Assembly (NCBI GenBank): GCA_002705265.1 | Contig: PAHR01000021.1 | Location: forward strand, 23,060-87,059 | Reading direction: 5' to 3' | From: Pelagibacteraceae bacterium | GTDB lineage: Bacteria > Pseudomonadota > Alphaproteobacteria > HIMB59 | DNA: 64,000 bases | Shown here: positions 17,529 through 27,154 of the stretch, piece after piece | Position numbering within the stretch: the stretch's first letter is position 1 | How the letters are laid out: the number at the start of each line of letters is the position of its first letter | Position numbers and translations under genes: made by a program | The notes under the pieces: model-generated | What the model was told of the DNA's origin: nothing | Database searches by the model: none | Seen by the model: only the letters and a program-made list of their open reading frames with translations

Positions 17529-18098
17529 ATGAAACCCTTATTAATATTATTAGTTTTGTCAGTTATACTAACTGGCTGTGGAACAGGAAAAAACTATCAA
17601 GAAGTAAAACAAAAACAGATAGAAAATGACCCTTGTGTTTATGACAGAATTAAAGGCCAAAAAGCCGAGGAAAGATGTATAGCTAGAGTAAATGCAAAAG
17701 CAGCTGAGGGAGAGGGTCTTTTTGCAACTATGATAGAAGATATAAAAGAGGATTTAGGAGAAGGGGCTGGCGGTTCTTCTTATGTTAATAAATGGTTATG
17801 GAACGGCTCAATAGAAACCCTAGGAGAATTTCCCTTAAAAATTGCAGATGCATTTGGAGGGGTAATTGAAACAGATTGGCTTATAAAAGACGGCGTTCCT
17901 GACAACAGGTGTGCGGTAAAAGTCCTTATAAAAACCAAGGATCTTGTGTCAAATGGTGTAGAGGTAAACACGATATGCCAAAAATATAATGGAACTAACT
18001 GGGTTCTTGTTAATGATGATTTGTCAGAAGCTAACAGAGAAATAGAAAACTCCATTCTAAGTTTAGCAAGGAAAAACTATCTTGCCTTTGCTGGTTAG
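17529..18098 (+). CDS. DUF3576-type lipoprotein
   Basis: This 189-aa outer-membrane-type lipoprotein has a signal peptide with a lipobox ending LTGC. The body carries the segment WNGSIETLGEFPLKIADAFG then GVIETDWLIKDG, typical of the alphaproteobacterial DUF3576 family, whose function is unknown. The family is usually encoded just before leuS and lptE, as here, where 13 bp separate it from leuS. A link to envelope assembly is suggested by that conserved neighbourhood and by the LptE-like gene two genes downstream. Confidence 0.82.
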   Translation: MKPLLILLVLSVILTGCGTGKNYQEVKQKQIENDPCVYDRIKGQKAEERCIARVNAKAAEGEGLFATMIEDIKEDLGEGAGGSSYVNKWLWNGSIETLGEFPLKIADAFGGVIETDWLIKDGVPDNRCAVKVLIKTKDLVSNGVEVNTICQKYNGTNWVLVNDDLSEANREIENSILSLARKNYLAFAG

Positions 18099-18111
18099 CT
18101 AAACTAGCCCG

Positions 18112-20475
18112 ATGCCCAAACAGTATGTATTAGAAATGTTTCCCTATCCTTCTGGGAATATACATATGGGCCATGTAAGGAACTATACAATTGGAGACAT
18201 ATACACAAGATATTTAAAACTAAATGGACACGAAGTAATTCATCCAATGGGCTGGGATGCGTTTGGACTTCCTGCTGAAAATGCCGCTATACAAAATAAA
18301 ACTCATCCTAAAAAATGGACTATAGAAAATATTGGAAATATGAAGAAGGAATTACAATCACTAAATTTAGATTTAGATTGGGATAGAGAGTTAGCAACAT
18401 GCGAAGAAAAATATTATAAGCACCAACAAAGGCTATTTATAGATTTTTATAAAAAAGGATTGGTTTATAAAAAAAATGCTGTTGTAAACTGGGATCCTGT
18501 TGATCAAACCGTACTTGCTAATGAACAGGTCATTGATGGTAAAGGATGGAGAACGGGCGCAACTATTGAAAAAAAACAATTATCTCAATGGTTTTTTAAA
18601 ATAACTGAATACGCAGAGGAGCTGTTGTCGAGCATTGACACTCTTAATAAATGGCCAGAAAAAGTTAAAACCATGCAAAGAAATTGGATAGGAAAGTCTA
18701 TTGGTGCAGAAATAAATTTTAAGATAGAAAATTCAGATAAAAATATTGAGATTTATACAACAAGGCCTGACACAATTTTTGGAGCAACTTTTATAGCACT
18801 GTCTATAAACCATGATTTCATAAGACATTATTTAGATGAAAGCCGGATTTTAAAAATTCAAAAAGAATTTTCACAAGCTGATGAAAAGGAAAAAGTCGGT
18901 ATTTTTTTAGACCTAAATTGCATACATCCAATCACAGAAAAAAAAATACCAATCTATATAGCAAATTTTGTTTTGGATAATTATGGCCAAGGTGCGATCT
19001 TCGGTTGTCCAGCGCACGATGAAAGAGATTATGAATTTGCAAAAAAATATTCAATTCCAATTATTAAGGTTGTTAATTGTGATGACAAAGAGCTTCCTTA
19101 CACCGGTGATGGAGAAATGGTAAATTCCTCATTTCTTAATGGCCTGGGCAAAGACAAAGCAATCGAAGAAATAATAAAATACTTTTCAGAAAAAAAAATA
19201 GGAAGGAGGTCTATTAACTTCAAATTAAGAGATTGGGGGGTGTCAAGACAAAGATACTGGGGTTGCCCAATACCAGTAATATACTATGAAGATGGTTCAT
19301 ATAGGGTGTTAGAAAAAGATGAGCTTCCAGTAACACTTCCTGATGAGATAGAGTTAACCGGACAAGGAAATCCGCTAGGAAGAAACAAAAATTGGGTCGA
19401 AATAATTTGCAAAAAAACTGGAAAAAAGGCATTTAGAGAAACCGACACATTAGATACTTTTGTGGATTCTTCTTGGTATTACTTCAGATTTTTAGACCCA
19501 AATAACAATGAACAGCCTTTTGATATTAATTTAGTCAAAAAATATGCTCCTGTTGATAAGTACATTGGGGGGATTGAACATGCAATTCTTCATCTTCTCT
19601 ATTCGAGGTTTTTCACCAAGGCAATTAGAGATATATATAATTTACCAATTGATGAGCCATTTAAAGAGCTTTTCACACAGGGAATGATCACCCACAAAAC
19701 ATTTAAAAGCCATAAAAAATCGTGGCTGCGCCCAAATGAAGTTGCTTTAAAGGATGGAAAAATGGTTGATATTTTTGACTCTATGCCTGTTTATGAAGGT
19801 GCAATAGAAAAAATGAGCAAATCTAAAAGAAACACTATTGAACCAAAGGAAATTCTTGATAATTATGGCTTGGATGCAACTAGGGTATTTATGATTTCTG
19901 ACTCACCTCCAGACAGAAATCTTGAATGGACAGACGAAGGGATACAAGGGTCAAAAAATCTAGTAAATAGAATTAAGAGGTATTTTGATAATAAAAAAAC
20001 CTCTCTCAACGAAGAACAACAAAAAAAAATAAAAATATTCATTTATAATATGAGCGAAAATATAAAAGACTTTACTTTTAATAAATGTGTTGCGGAAATT
20101 TATACGTTGTTAAATTATTTGGAAAAACAAAAAGCATACGCGGGTGAAAGTGAACAAGGAAAAGATATTCTTTGTTGCCTTTTTCCAATAATGCCCAGCC
20201 TTGTTACAGATTTAATTTCCCATAAGTTTAAAGACTCAAGTAATACTTTAGCTTGGCCAAAAGTTGACATTAACGAAATCGGGGAAGACATAATTAATTT
20301 ACCAATACAGATTAATGGGAAATTTATTACAACCATAGAAACAAAAATAAACTATGACGAAAAATTCTTACAAGAACAAATATTTAAAATAACAAAAATA
20401 GAAGAAAGACTTAATAACAAATTAATAAAAAAAACAATCCATGTTAAAAACAAAATTATCAATTTTATTATTTAA
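18112..20475 (+). CDS. leuS: Leucyl-tRNA synthetase with shortened N terminus
   Basis: This enzyme charges tRNA-Leu in two steps with ATP. Motifs are the HIGH-type HMGH (near residue 18), the editing-domain [12 protein letters not shown] (near 220), a further active-site region WYYFRFLDP, and [12 protein letters not shown] (near 565). The C-terminal LeuRS segment QINGKFI is present. The protein begins [15 protein letters not shown], whereas relatives usually carry about 30 residues before this point. An in-frame TAA lies four codons upstream, so no longer start exists in this frame. The 3' end overlaps the LptE-like gene by 35 bp. Confidence 0.95.
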   Translation: MPKQYVLEMFPYPSGNIHMGHVRNYTIGDIYTRYLKLNGHEVIHPMGWDAFGLPAENAAIQNKTHPKKWTIENIGNMKKELQSLNLDLDWDRELATCEEKYYKHQQRLFIDFYKKGLVYKKNAVVNWDPVDQTVLANEQVIDGKGWRTGATIEKKQLSQWFFKITEYAEELLSSIDTLNKWPEKVKTMQRNWIGKSIGAEINFKIENSDKNIEIYTTRPDTIFGATFIALSINHDFIRHYLDESRILKIQKEFSQADEKEKVGIFLDLNCIHPITEKKIPIYIANFVLDNYGQGAIFGCPAHDERDYEFAKKYSIPIIKVVNCDDKELPYTGDGEMVNSSFLNGLGKDKAIEEIIKYFSEKKIGRRSINFKLRDWGVSRQRYWGCPIPVIYYEDGSYRVLEKDELPVTLPDEIELTGQGNPLGRNKNWVEIICKKTGKKAFRETDTLDTFVDSSWYYFRFLDPNNNEQPFDINLVKKYAPVDKYIGGIEHAILHLLYSRFFTKAIRDIYNLPIDEPFKELFTQGMITHKTFKSHKKSWLRPNEVALKDGKMVDIFDSMPVYEGAIEKMSKSKRNTIEPKEILDNYGLDATRVFMISDSPPDRNLEWTDEGIQGSKNLVNRIKRYFDNKKTSLNEEQQKKIKIFIYNMSENIKDFTFNKCVAEIYTLLNYLEKQKAYAGESEQGKDILCCLFPIMPSLVTDLISHKFKDSSNTLAWPKVDINEIGEDIINLPIQINGKFITTIETKINYDEKFLQEQIFKITKIEERLNNKLIKKTIHVKNKIINFII

Positions 20476-21076
20476 TATATTTTTTTTGATTTCTTGCAAC
20501 TCTGCTTTAAATCAATCCCTTACAGAAGGATCTTTAAAATTTTCTGTGCATCATATTGAAGGCGATAAAAACGGATTCATATTTAGTAATTTACTAAAAC
20601 AGCAATTAAGAGTGAATGACTTTTATGACCCTTTATCAACCAATGTGATATACGTAACAACTAGTAATGAAACAAAGTATTTAGTCACATCTGTAACAAA
20701 AACCTCAACAAGAAATGCTGTTTACTCAAATGTTTCAATGGAAATTGGAACTTCATCTAATCGATTGCCAATTAGTATTAATTTCACCTGCTCAAAAATG
20801 GAAGAAACGTATAGTGCAGATCAAATGTATATGCTTGCTGCAAGTAATGCTAACCTTAGTAATATTGAGGCAGAAAATGACATAATAATTCTTAATAGTG
20901 AAAACATAATTGACATGATGATAGATGATTTAATTTTTTATAGACAAAATGACTGCTATTTGTCAAAGAAATTAACTAATATAAGCTTGCCTGAAAATGA
21001 ACAATTAGAAAAGAATCTTTCTGAAAAAGGAAAACTTTTAAAGGAAATAAAAAACGAACTAAATGCCGGTGAATAA
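20441..21076 (+). CDS. LptE-like outer-membrane lipoprotein
   Basis: This is a 211-aa lipoprotein with the signal [19 protein letters not shown] (lipobox LISC). LptE plugs the LptD barrel that inserts lipopolysaccharide into the outer membrane. The sequence itself is too diverged for a firm motif-based call. The assignment relies on length, lipobox and the conserved alphaproteobacterial order DUF3576-leuS-lptE-holA. It overlaps leuS by 35 bp and the next gene by 14 bp, so it is certainly part of that operon. Confidence 0.65.
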   Translation: MLKTKLSILLFNIFFLISCNSALNQSLTEGSLKFSVHHIEGDKNGFIFSNLLKQQLRVNDFYDPLSTNVIYVTTSNETKYLVTSVTKTSTRNAVYSNVSMEIGTSSNRLPISINFTCSKMEETYSADQMYMLAASNANLSNIEAENDIIILNSENIIDMMIDDLIFYRQNDCYLSKKLTNISLPENEQLEKNLSEKGKLLKEIKNELNAGE

Positions 21077-21725
21077 CAATATTAATAAAATTAAAAATTA
21101 TATTTCTGGGGGCGAAGAAAAAATTGTTCTTGTGAATATTGTTAATGAAAAAGTAAGTTTATTTTATAAGTTATTAATTCAAAAAATATCTAATGATAAT
21201 AAAATTAGGACAAATTACGTTGAGGATTCCAATGAGTCATTTTCAAAAAATGCAACAGATTTATTTTTAGAGAGACAAACATATATCCTAGAAACAACAA
21301 CCCAAAGCAAGGTAGAAAAAATACAATTATTAAAAGATGAAAGTAAAAAAATATTTTTATTTGTTCCATATAGTATTTTTAAAAAAAATTCCTCCGGTAG
21401 TGACAAAAATATTAATGCTTATGATTTTAAAAAAGACATGTCAGCTTATATAAACGAAAGACCTGACTTAAAAAAAATATCAAGCGAGGATAAGTTTCGA
21501 TTCTTGGAAACGCTCAAAGAAATGCCACATTTATTTTTTTCTGAAATAGACAAAATCAGAATTAATTATGCTGATAATTATATTAACAACGTCGACGATG
21601 TGTCTTTGATAGGACAGCTAAGACAGGGTGTTTATAAAATGAAAAGAAACTTTTCAATTAAGGAATTATCCTCTTTATACAATCTTATAAAAAAAGAGAT
21701 TATTTTAAAAAAATTTAACTTTTAA
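21063..21725 (+). CDS. HolA-position protein, possible shortened DNA polymerase III delta subunit
   Basis: This 220-aa protein sits exactly where holA normally follows lptE. HolA opens the sliding clamp within the clamp loader and is usually around 330-340 aa. A central stretch (QTYILETTTQSKVEKIQLLK then KKIFLFVPYSIFKKNS) fits the delta-subunit pattern of an exposed helix followed by a strand and a lysine-rich turn. The usual C-terminal collar domain seems largely missing. Either it is a strongly reduced delta subunit or an unrelated protein. It overlaps the convergent parB gene by 11 bp. Confidence 0.45.
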   Translation: MPVNNNINKIKNYISGGEEKIVLVNIVNEKVSLFYKLLIQKISNDNKIRTNYVEDSNESFSKNATDLFLERQTYILETTTQSKVEKIQLLKDESKKIFLFVPYSIFKKNSSGSDKNINAYDFKKDMSAYINERPDLKKISSEDKFRFLETLKEMPHLFFSEIDKIRINYADNYINNVDDVSLIGQLRQGVYKMKRNFSIKELSSLYNLIKKEIILKKFNF

Positions 21726-22551
21726 TTTTTTTTACAAGAAAATCGTATTGTTCTAGATTATCGTAAAAAATTTTTATATATCCCTTTCCTTTAAAGTCGT
21801 ATTTGATTTGTGATTTGAATCCTATGAGGCTGCTAAGGTTTTTTTCTTCTGTAGTAATATTAATGTCTGATTTCTTAACTTGTTTTTTATTATTAATAAT
21901 TTTTTCAAGCTCTCTAACAGATATTTTCTTATTACTAAATCTTTTAAGCGTCTTCTCATCAAACATTGAGGGATCTCTGCCAATTAAAATTTTAGCGTGG
22001 CCTAAAGATATGATTTCTTTATCAAGCAAATCCATGAAAAATCTATTTAAGCTTAATATTCTTAAAATATTTGTTATATGTGATCTGCTTTTGCCGACTA
22101 TGCTTGCTAATTGGTCATGTGTGTATTTTTTCTTCTCAATTAAGTTTTTATACGCATTTGCTTCTTCGGTGATTTTTAAATTTTCTCTCTGTATGTTTTC
22201 TATTAACGATACTTCGTTATTGTCTAGGTCTGCAGGTAAAATGATAGATGGAATTGCTTTTAAATTTGCAATTTGAGCAGCTCTCCACCTTCTTTCTCCG
22301 GCTACAATTTTATAATCATTTTCAGCATTTTTTGCCAAAATAATAGGCTGGATTAATCCGTGTTGCTTGATAGAAGAGGCAAGTTCTTTGATTTTTTCTT
22401 GGTCAAATTCTTTTCTTGGTTGACCGGGGTCACGGCTAATATGTTCAATGGGAGTAAAAAATAAATTTTTCTCACTTGCCAAGTTTTTTTCAACACTTGG
22501 CTTAGCACCTAACAAAGATGATAGTCCCATGCCGAGCTTTTTATTTTTCAT
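21715..22551 (-). CDS. parB: Chromosome-partitioning protein ParB
   Basis: ParB is a CTPase clamp that loads at parS sites and organises the origin region. The N-terminal domain has the DPGQPRKEFDQEKIKELASSI pattern and the CTP-binding box VAGERRWRAAQ (near residue 80-90). A helix-turn-helix for parS follows (YTHDQLASIVGKSRSHITNIL). The ORF track extends upstream to 22611, but the homologous N terminus starts MKNKKLGMGLSSLLG, whose ATG at 22551 overlaps the parA stop, so I use that (278 aa). Co-transcribed with parA. Confidence 0.95.
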   Translation of the reverse strand: MKNKKLGMGLSSLLGAKPSVEKNLASEKNLFFTPIEHISRDPGQPRKEFDQEKIKELASSIKQHGLIQPIILAKNAENDYKIVAGERRWRAAQIANLKAIPSIILPADLDNNEVSLIENIQRENLKITEEANAYKNLIEKKKYTHDQLASIVGKSRSHITNILRILSLNRFFMDLLDKEIISLGHAKILIGRDPSMFDEKTLKRFSNKKISVRELEKIINNKKQVKKSDINITTEEKNLSSLIGFKSQIKYDFKGKGYIKIFYDNLEQYDFLVKKIKS

Positions 22552-23303
22552 TATGTGTTCCTTTCTATAAATTCTCTGGCTAGCCCGATATATGCTTGGG
22601 ATCCAGCGCAATTCAAATCATAAATGATTGCTGGAAGGCCATGACTGGGGGCTTCAGACAACTTTACATTTCTAGGCACATTAAATTTATATACAGTTGC
22701 CTCAAAATATTTTCTTGCCTCCTCCTCTATAAGAGAAGATAGAGAATTTCTTTTATCGTACATTGTTAAAATAATGCCGTTTATTTTTAAATTTTGATTG
22801 AGATTGTCTTTTATCATATCTATTGTCTTAACTAATTTGGACAGGCCCTCAAGAGCAAAAAATTCGCATTGCACCGGTATAAGAACCTCGTCGCTCGCAA
22901 CTAATGCGCTAATTGTCAATAAACCAAGTGTTGGGGGCGTATCTATAAAAATATAATCATAGGTATTTTTTAAATTATCGAGTTGTTTTTTAATAATAAA
23001 ATTTCTATTTTCATCATTAGCCAATTCGTATTCGGCGGCTGCAAGATCCTCGCAAGCTGAAATAATTTGTAAGTTAGGTATTTGTGTATCTTGAATTAGT
23101 TCTTCAAATTTTTTTTCTCCGCTCAATGCTTTATAAATTGATAAATCATGTTGATACCTATTAAAAGATAACGACGAGTTATACTGTGGGTCTACATCAA
23201 CAATAAGAATTTTTTTATCAATAGATGCAAGAGCCGTACCCAAGTTTACAACGGTCGTGGTTTTTCCAACCCCTCCTTTCTGATTAGCTATTGTTATGAT
23301 CAT
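22551..23303 (-). CDS. parA: Chromosome-partitioning ATPase ParA
   Basis: This deviant-Walker ATPase of 250 aa binds DNA as an ATP dimer and moves ParB-parS complexes apart. The N-terminal ANQKGGVGKTTTVVNLG motif includes the signature lysine. IDTPPTLGLLT gives the Walker B-like element, and VPRNVKLSEAPSHG is typical of chromosomal ParA/Soj. The start overlaps the rsmG stop by 4 bp and the end overlaps parB by 1 bp, forming the classical rsmG-parA-parB order near the replication origin. Confidence 0.96.
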   Translation of the reverse strand: MIITIANQKGGVGKTTTVVNLGTALASIDKKILIVDVDPQYNSSLSFNRYQHDLSIYKALSGEKKFEELIQDTQIPNLQIISACEDLAAAEYELANDENRNFIIKKQLDNLKNTYDYIFIDTPPTLGLLTISALVASDEVLIPVQCEFFALEGLSKLVKTIDMIKDNLNQNLKINGIILTMYDKRNSLSSLIEEEARKYFEATVYKFNVPRNVKLSEAPSHGLPAIIYDLNCAGSQAYIGLAREFIERNT

Positions 23304-23914
23304 TTGGACATTAGCTCTACAATTCCTGAATCTCTAGATGTAATGCTATTAAAAAAACGCACACAAAATTTTTTATTATTAATAAGTTTGACTTCTTCTA
23401 TATATGTTTTTCCTTTCATAAAAAGGTATATTGTATTTCTGTCTGATAGATTTTTTGTTAGCTTTAAAATTTGGTCTATTTTTGCAAAAGCTCTTGAAAC
23501 TATATATGAAAATTTTTTTGAAATAATGTTTTCTACCCTGTCGTTGTGAACGATCATTTTAAGACCTAAGTCTTTATTAACCTTTTCGAGAAAAAGGCAT
23601 TTTTTTCTTTGTTTTTCAATAAGATTAATGTTTTTACATCCCGCAATTGCCAACATCACTCCAGGTAATCCCGCTCCTGATCCTATGTCTGCAATTGTTT
23701 TTTCTTTGTCTTTTATCAAATTAATAATCTGCAATGAGTCTAATAAATGCCTGCTATCAATATCATCAATAGTAGTTTTGCTTATTAAATTAATTTTGCT
23801 ATTTTCTTCAATCAAAAGTTTTTTATACATCATGGTTTTTTCTAAAATAATTTTTTTATCTTCGTTGGTCTCAAACGTACTAATAAAATTCTTTAAATTA
23901 TTTTGATTGGACAT
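23300..23914 (-). CDS. rsmG: 16S rRNA m7G527 methyltransferase RsmG (GidB)
   Basis: A SAM-dependent enzyme (204 aa) that methylates G527 in the 530 loop of 16S rRNA. The SAM-binding segment is IADIGSGAGLPGVMLAI (near residue 70-86), preceded by SRHLLDSLQI and followed by the SRAFAKIDQIL active-site region. It overlaps mnmG by 17 bp upstream and parA by 4 bp downstream. This tight par-gid arrangement is conserved across many bacteria close to oriC. Confidence 0.95.
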   Translation of the reverse strand: MSNQNNLKNFISTFETNEDKKIILEKTMMYKKLLIEENSKINLISKTTIDDIDSRHLLDSLQIINLIKDKEKTIADIGSGAGLPGVMLAIAGCKNINLIEKQRKKCLFLEKVNKDLGLKMIVHNDRVENIISKKFSYIVSRAFAKIDQILKLTKNLSDRNTIYLFMKGKTYIEEVKLINNKKFCVRFFNSITSRDSGIVELMSK

Positions 23915-25757
23915 TTCTAGATTTACTTTTTTTGAAACTTAGTAGTTGAAAGAGTGCGCTTGGAGTCATTCCGGATATTTTGCTAGCATCATCTAAATTT
24001 TCTGGCTTGTGTTTTTCCAATTTTTCAACAACTTCCTTTGATAGTGAAGGTATGCTTTTGAATGAAAGTCCTTTTAGTTTAAACCTTTGATTTTTTATTA
24101 GTAAGTCTTTTGATCGCTGTTCCCTTTCATAAAAAACTTCATATTTTGAATCAAATATGATCTTTGTCAGAAGTTTTTTATTAATTATAATATTAAAAAG
24201 ACGTTTAAAAAGATTTATATCTGGATCCATTAATTTTAAAACCTCAAATCCGTTTCTTATTTTGCCATCAAGCTTTGTTTTAATTCCATATTTTAATAAC
24301 TTGTTTGGAGAAAATTTTTCTTTGTTTATTTTTTTTAAAATAGATTTTTCTTTTTTGATCATTGCATCAATTATTTTTGTGTCTGTTGAATTTAAAAGCT
24401 TAAGTTTTTTTGAATTTGGATAAATTCTTTCATAAGCATTATCCGTTCTTTGTTTAAGTCTGTATTCCGATCTCGATGTAAACATTCTATAAGGCTCTGT
24501 TACACCTAGTTTTGTTAAATCATCAACCATTACTCCTATGTAGCTATTTGATCTTGAAAAAATATTGTTCTTAATATTTAGTTTTTTAACTTTAATAGAT
24601 GCGTTTAGCCCTGCATAAATGCCCTGACCCGCTGCTTCTTCATATCCTGTTGTTCCATTAATTTGTCCTGCTAAAAATAAATTTTTAATTTTTTTGCTTT
24701 CGAAATTTTTATTTAAATTTCTTGGGTCTACTGCATCATATTCTACTGCGTATCCATATTCTGATATTTCACATTTTTCTAAACCAGGGATTGTTTTTAA
24801 AAATTTTCCTTGGGTATTTTTATCTAAAGAATTTGATATGCCATTTGGATACACAAGATTTGAATCATAACCCTCTGGTTCAAGAAAAATATTATGTCCA
24901 TTTCTATCTCCAAATTTAACAATCTTATCTTCAATAGAAGGACAATATCTTACGCCCTGGGACCGGATTGCACCTGAATACATAGCAGATTTGTGTAAAT
25001 TATCTCTGATAATTTTATGTGTTTTGCTTGTTGTTTTTGTCATATAGCAATTAATCATTTTGTTCTTATTTTGTTCTGTAAAAAATGATAGATATATATC
25101 ATTATTTTCTGATTCTTGAGGGCGCAGCTTAGAAAACTCAATTGAATCTTTGATTATTCTTGGAGGGGTTCCTGTTTTTAATCTCATTGTTTGAAAATTT
25201 TCTTTAACAAATCTGGCTAATTTTTTTGAGGATTTATTATTTATTCTCCCCGCTTCATATTTTTCCATACCAAAGTATATATTGCCATTTAAAAATGTAC
25301 CTGTAGTTAAAATTACTACTTTAGCGTAAATTTTGTTGTTGTTCTTGGTATTTACACCTCTAACCATAGATCGATTAGTTAAAATATCAGTAACTTCGTC
25401 TTCAATTATACTGATTTTGGATTTAGAAATAAATTCATACATATTTTTTTGGTATAATTTTCTGTCAATTTGAGCTCTGATTCCCCAAACAGCAGGCCCC
25501 TTTGAAAGATTTAAAACCCTATAATGAATTGCCGAAATATCACCAATTTTACATATCAGGCCTCCCATTACATCTACTTCTCTGGCAATATGAGTTTTTC
25601 CAACTCCGCCAATACTTGGATTGCAGGACATTTTTCCTATATCGTCTTTTTTATTAGAAATTAAAGCTGTTTTTAAACCAAATTTATTACATATATTGGC
25701 TGCTTCGATACCAGCATGGCCTGCGCCAACTATAACTATGTCAAAATCATGTTTCAC
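23898..25757 (-). CDS. mnmG: tRNA uridine-5-carboxymethylaminomethyl modification protein MnmG (GidA)
   Basis: This FAD-dependent partner of MnmE installs the carboxymethylaminomethyl group on U34 of certain tRNAs. It has 619 aa, the normal length. The FAD motif is IVIVGAGHAGIEAANI. Further hallmarks are SCNPSIGGVGKTHIAREVDVMGG, GTFLNGNIYFG, and GYDSNLVYPNGISNSL. The start codon is GTG and lies inside a parS-like palindrome, minus strand CACGTGAAACATG. It is followed by rsmG and preceded by mnmE, 7 bp away. Confidence 0.97.
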   Translation of the reverse strand: MKHDFDIVIVGAGHAGIEAANICNKFGLKTALISNKKDDIGKMSCNPSIGGVGKTHIAREVDVMGGLICKIGDISAIHYRVLNLSKGPAVWGIRAQIDRKLYQKNMYEFISKSKISIIEDEVTDILTNRSMVRGVNTKNNNKIYAKVVILTTGTFLNGNIYFGMEKYEAGRINNKSSKKLARFVKENFQTMRLKTGTPPRIIKDSIEFSKLRPQESENNDIYLSFFTEQNKNKMINCYMTKTTSKTHKIIRDNLHKSAMYSGAIRSQGVRYCPSIEDKIVKFGDRNGHNIFLEPEGYDSNLVYPNGISNSLDKNTQGKFLKTIPGLEKCEISEYGYAVEYDAVDPRNLNKNFESKKIKNLFLAGQINGTTGYEEAAGQGIYAGLNASIKVKKLNIKNNIFSRSNSYIGVMVDDLTKLGVTEPYRMFTSRSEYRLKQRTDNAYERIYPNSKKLKLLNSTDTKIIDAMIKKEKSILKKINKEKFSPNKLLKYGIKTKLDGKIRNGFEVLKLMDPDINLFKRLFNIIINKKLLTKIIFDSKYEVFYEREQRSKDLLIKNQRFKLKGLSFKSIPSLSKEVVEKLEKHKPENLDDASKISGMTPSALFQLLSFKKSKSRNVQSK

Positions 25758-25765
25758 GTGGAACC
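25750..25765. promoter_or_regulatory. parS-like ParB-binding site over the mnmG start codon
   Basis: The plus-strand sequence TGTTTCACGTGGAACC matches the bacterial parS consensus TGTTTCACGTGAAACA at 14 of 16 bases and fits the core GTTYCACGTGRAAC exactly. It lies between the mnmE stop and mnmG start, less than 4 kb from parB. ParB nucleation here is expected. Only this copy was noticed by eye; others outside the window are likely. Confidence 0.85.
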
Positions 25766-27096
25766 TATTTTCCTATACAAAAACTACTAAAAACATTATC
25801 TAGCATATCTTCGTTATTAATATAACCAAAATTTTCAGAAAATTCATCAATTATATTTCTAAATATTTCCTGTATAATTAATAAGTCTTGCTGATTTAAA
25901 ATAAACTCTCCGTTTTCTAACAGCTTTTCAAGGAAATTGATCTCATTTTTATTTACGGTAAGTATTTCTTTGCTTTTTTTGATATATTTATGATGGATGT
26001 TTTGAAGTTTGAGCAATTTTATCGTTTTCTGTCTATTTATTGACTTATTAAGATAAATATACTGGTTATTCTTGGTCTTTTTATGAGTGTCAGATTTATT
26101 CAGAACTAAACTAAAATTGTTTTTTATATTAAATTCCTTTTTAATCCTGTTTAAATCATTTTTTGATAAAGCATCATTAAATACTATAAGAAAATGGTTG
26201 ATTTCCTTACTTAATAATAATGCTTTTTTATATCCGAGCAGCTCTATTCTTCCTTGTTTTTTTCTATAGCCAGCAGTGTCATAAATTCTGTAAATTTTGT
26301 TTTCCAATAAAAGGTTTTCAGCAACAACGTCTCTGGTAGTGCCCTTAATATTTGTAACTATTGCTCTTTCTTGACCGATAATTTTATTAAAAATTGTTGA
26401 TTTTCCAACGTTTACATCTCCAATTATCATAACATTAAGTATATTATTTTGTTCTATAACTGTTCTGTTTTTTTTAATAATTTTTTGAATTTTTTGAAAA
26501 AACAACCTTATATCTTTTATAATTGAATCTAAATCAAAGCTTTCATCTTCGATAAAGTCAATAGATGTAATAATCTTTGAATAAATATTAATTGCACTTT
26601 CTTTAAGGTCGTAAAGTTCGCTTTCCTCATCGCCATTAAATAAAACTTTTTTACTATAATCAATTTCTTGCAAATTTTCAGACATTATAATGTTGTTTAT
26701 TGCCTGGCTTTGTTTCAGTGAAACCTTGTTATTTATCATTGCCCTATATAAAAACTCACCGTTTTTTGCCTGTCTAAAATCGATGGGGTTGATTTTAGAA
26801 AAAGATTTTTCTAGATGGCTTGCTATGGCTGGGGATCCGTGAATATAAATTTCAGCCACATCCTCGCCGGTAAACGATTTCGGCCCCTTAAAATAAACAA
26901 TATTACATCTGTCAATTATTTTATCCGAATAATCATATAATGATTTATAAAATACTTTGCCCGGATAGTTTTTGAACTTAAACCTTGTAAGTAAAGATAA
27001 GATTTTAAGTGTGAGGGGCCCAGATATTCTGTACCCAATCACTGCGGATTTAACAACTGGCGTAAAGCTCGAATATATAGTATCAGGTTTATACAA
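25765..27096 (-). CDS. mnmE: tRNA modification GTPase MnmE (TrmE)
   Basis: This GTPase works with MnmG on U34 of tRNA. It has an N-terminal folate-binding domain (SAVIGYRISGP and FKGPKSFTGEDVAEIYIHGS), a helical domain, an inserted Ras-like G domain with P-loop IGDVNVGKSTIFN, G2 GTTRD, G3 DTAG and G4 NKSD, and the C-terminal FCIGK that supplies the conserved Cys for one-carbon chemistry. The track start at 27150 is a TTG. I prefer the TTG at 27096 (MYKPDTIYSSF), because homologues begin about ten residues before the AVIRISGP segment. The start remains uncertain. Length is 443 aa. Confidence 0.93.
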   Translation of the reverse strand: MYKPDTIYSSFTPVVKSAVIGYRISGPLTLKILSLLTRFKFKNYPGKVFYKSLYDYSDKIIDRCNIVYFKGPKSFTGEDVAEIYIHGSPAIASHLEKSFSKINPIDFRQAKNGEFLYRAMINNKVSLKQSQAINNIIMSENLQEIDYSKKVLFNGDEESELYDLKESAINIYSKIITSIDFIEDESFDLDSIIKDIRLFFQKIQKIIKKNRTVIEQNNILNVMIIGDVNVGKSTIFNKIIGQERAIVTNIKGTTRDVVAENLLLENKIYRIYDTAGYRKKQGRIELLGYKKALLLSKEINHFLIVFNDALSKNDLNRIKKEFNIKNNFSLVLNKSDTHKKTKNNQYIYLNKSINRQKTIKLLKLQNIHHKYIKKSKEILTVNKNEINFLEKLLENGEFILNQQDLLIIQEIFRNIIDEFSENFGYINNEDMLDNVFSSFCIGK

Positions 27097-27154
27097 GGCG
27101 CGGTCATTATAGACCTTGGCACATAGTAGTAAAGCATTCAAAGGCGACAAAAAA

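Noticed and set aside
21803-22276. 157-aa plus-strand ORF
   Set aside because: It is antisense to parB; its hydrophobic composition is the complement of charged ParB codons.
27075-27154. TATAAT-like -10 sequence in the mnmE/rlmN divergent region
   Set aside because: The box is present on the minus strand, but a matching -35 is poor and the mnmE start is itself uncertain, so no promoter was called.
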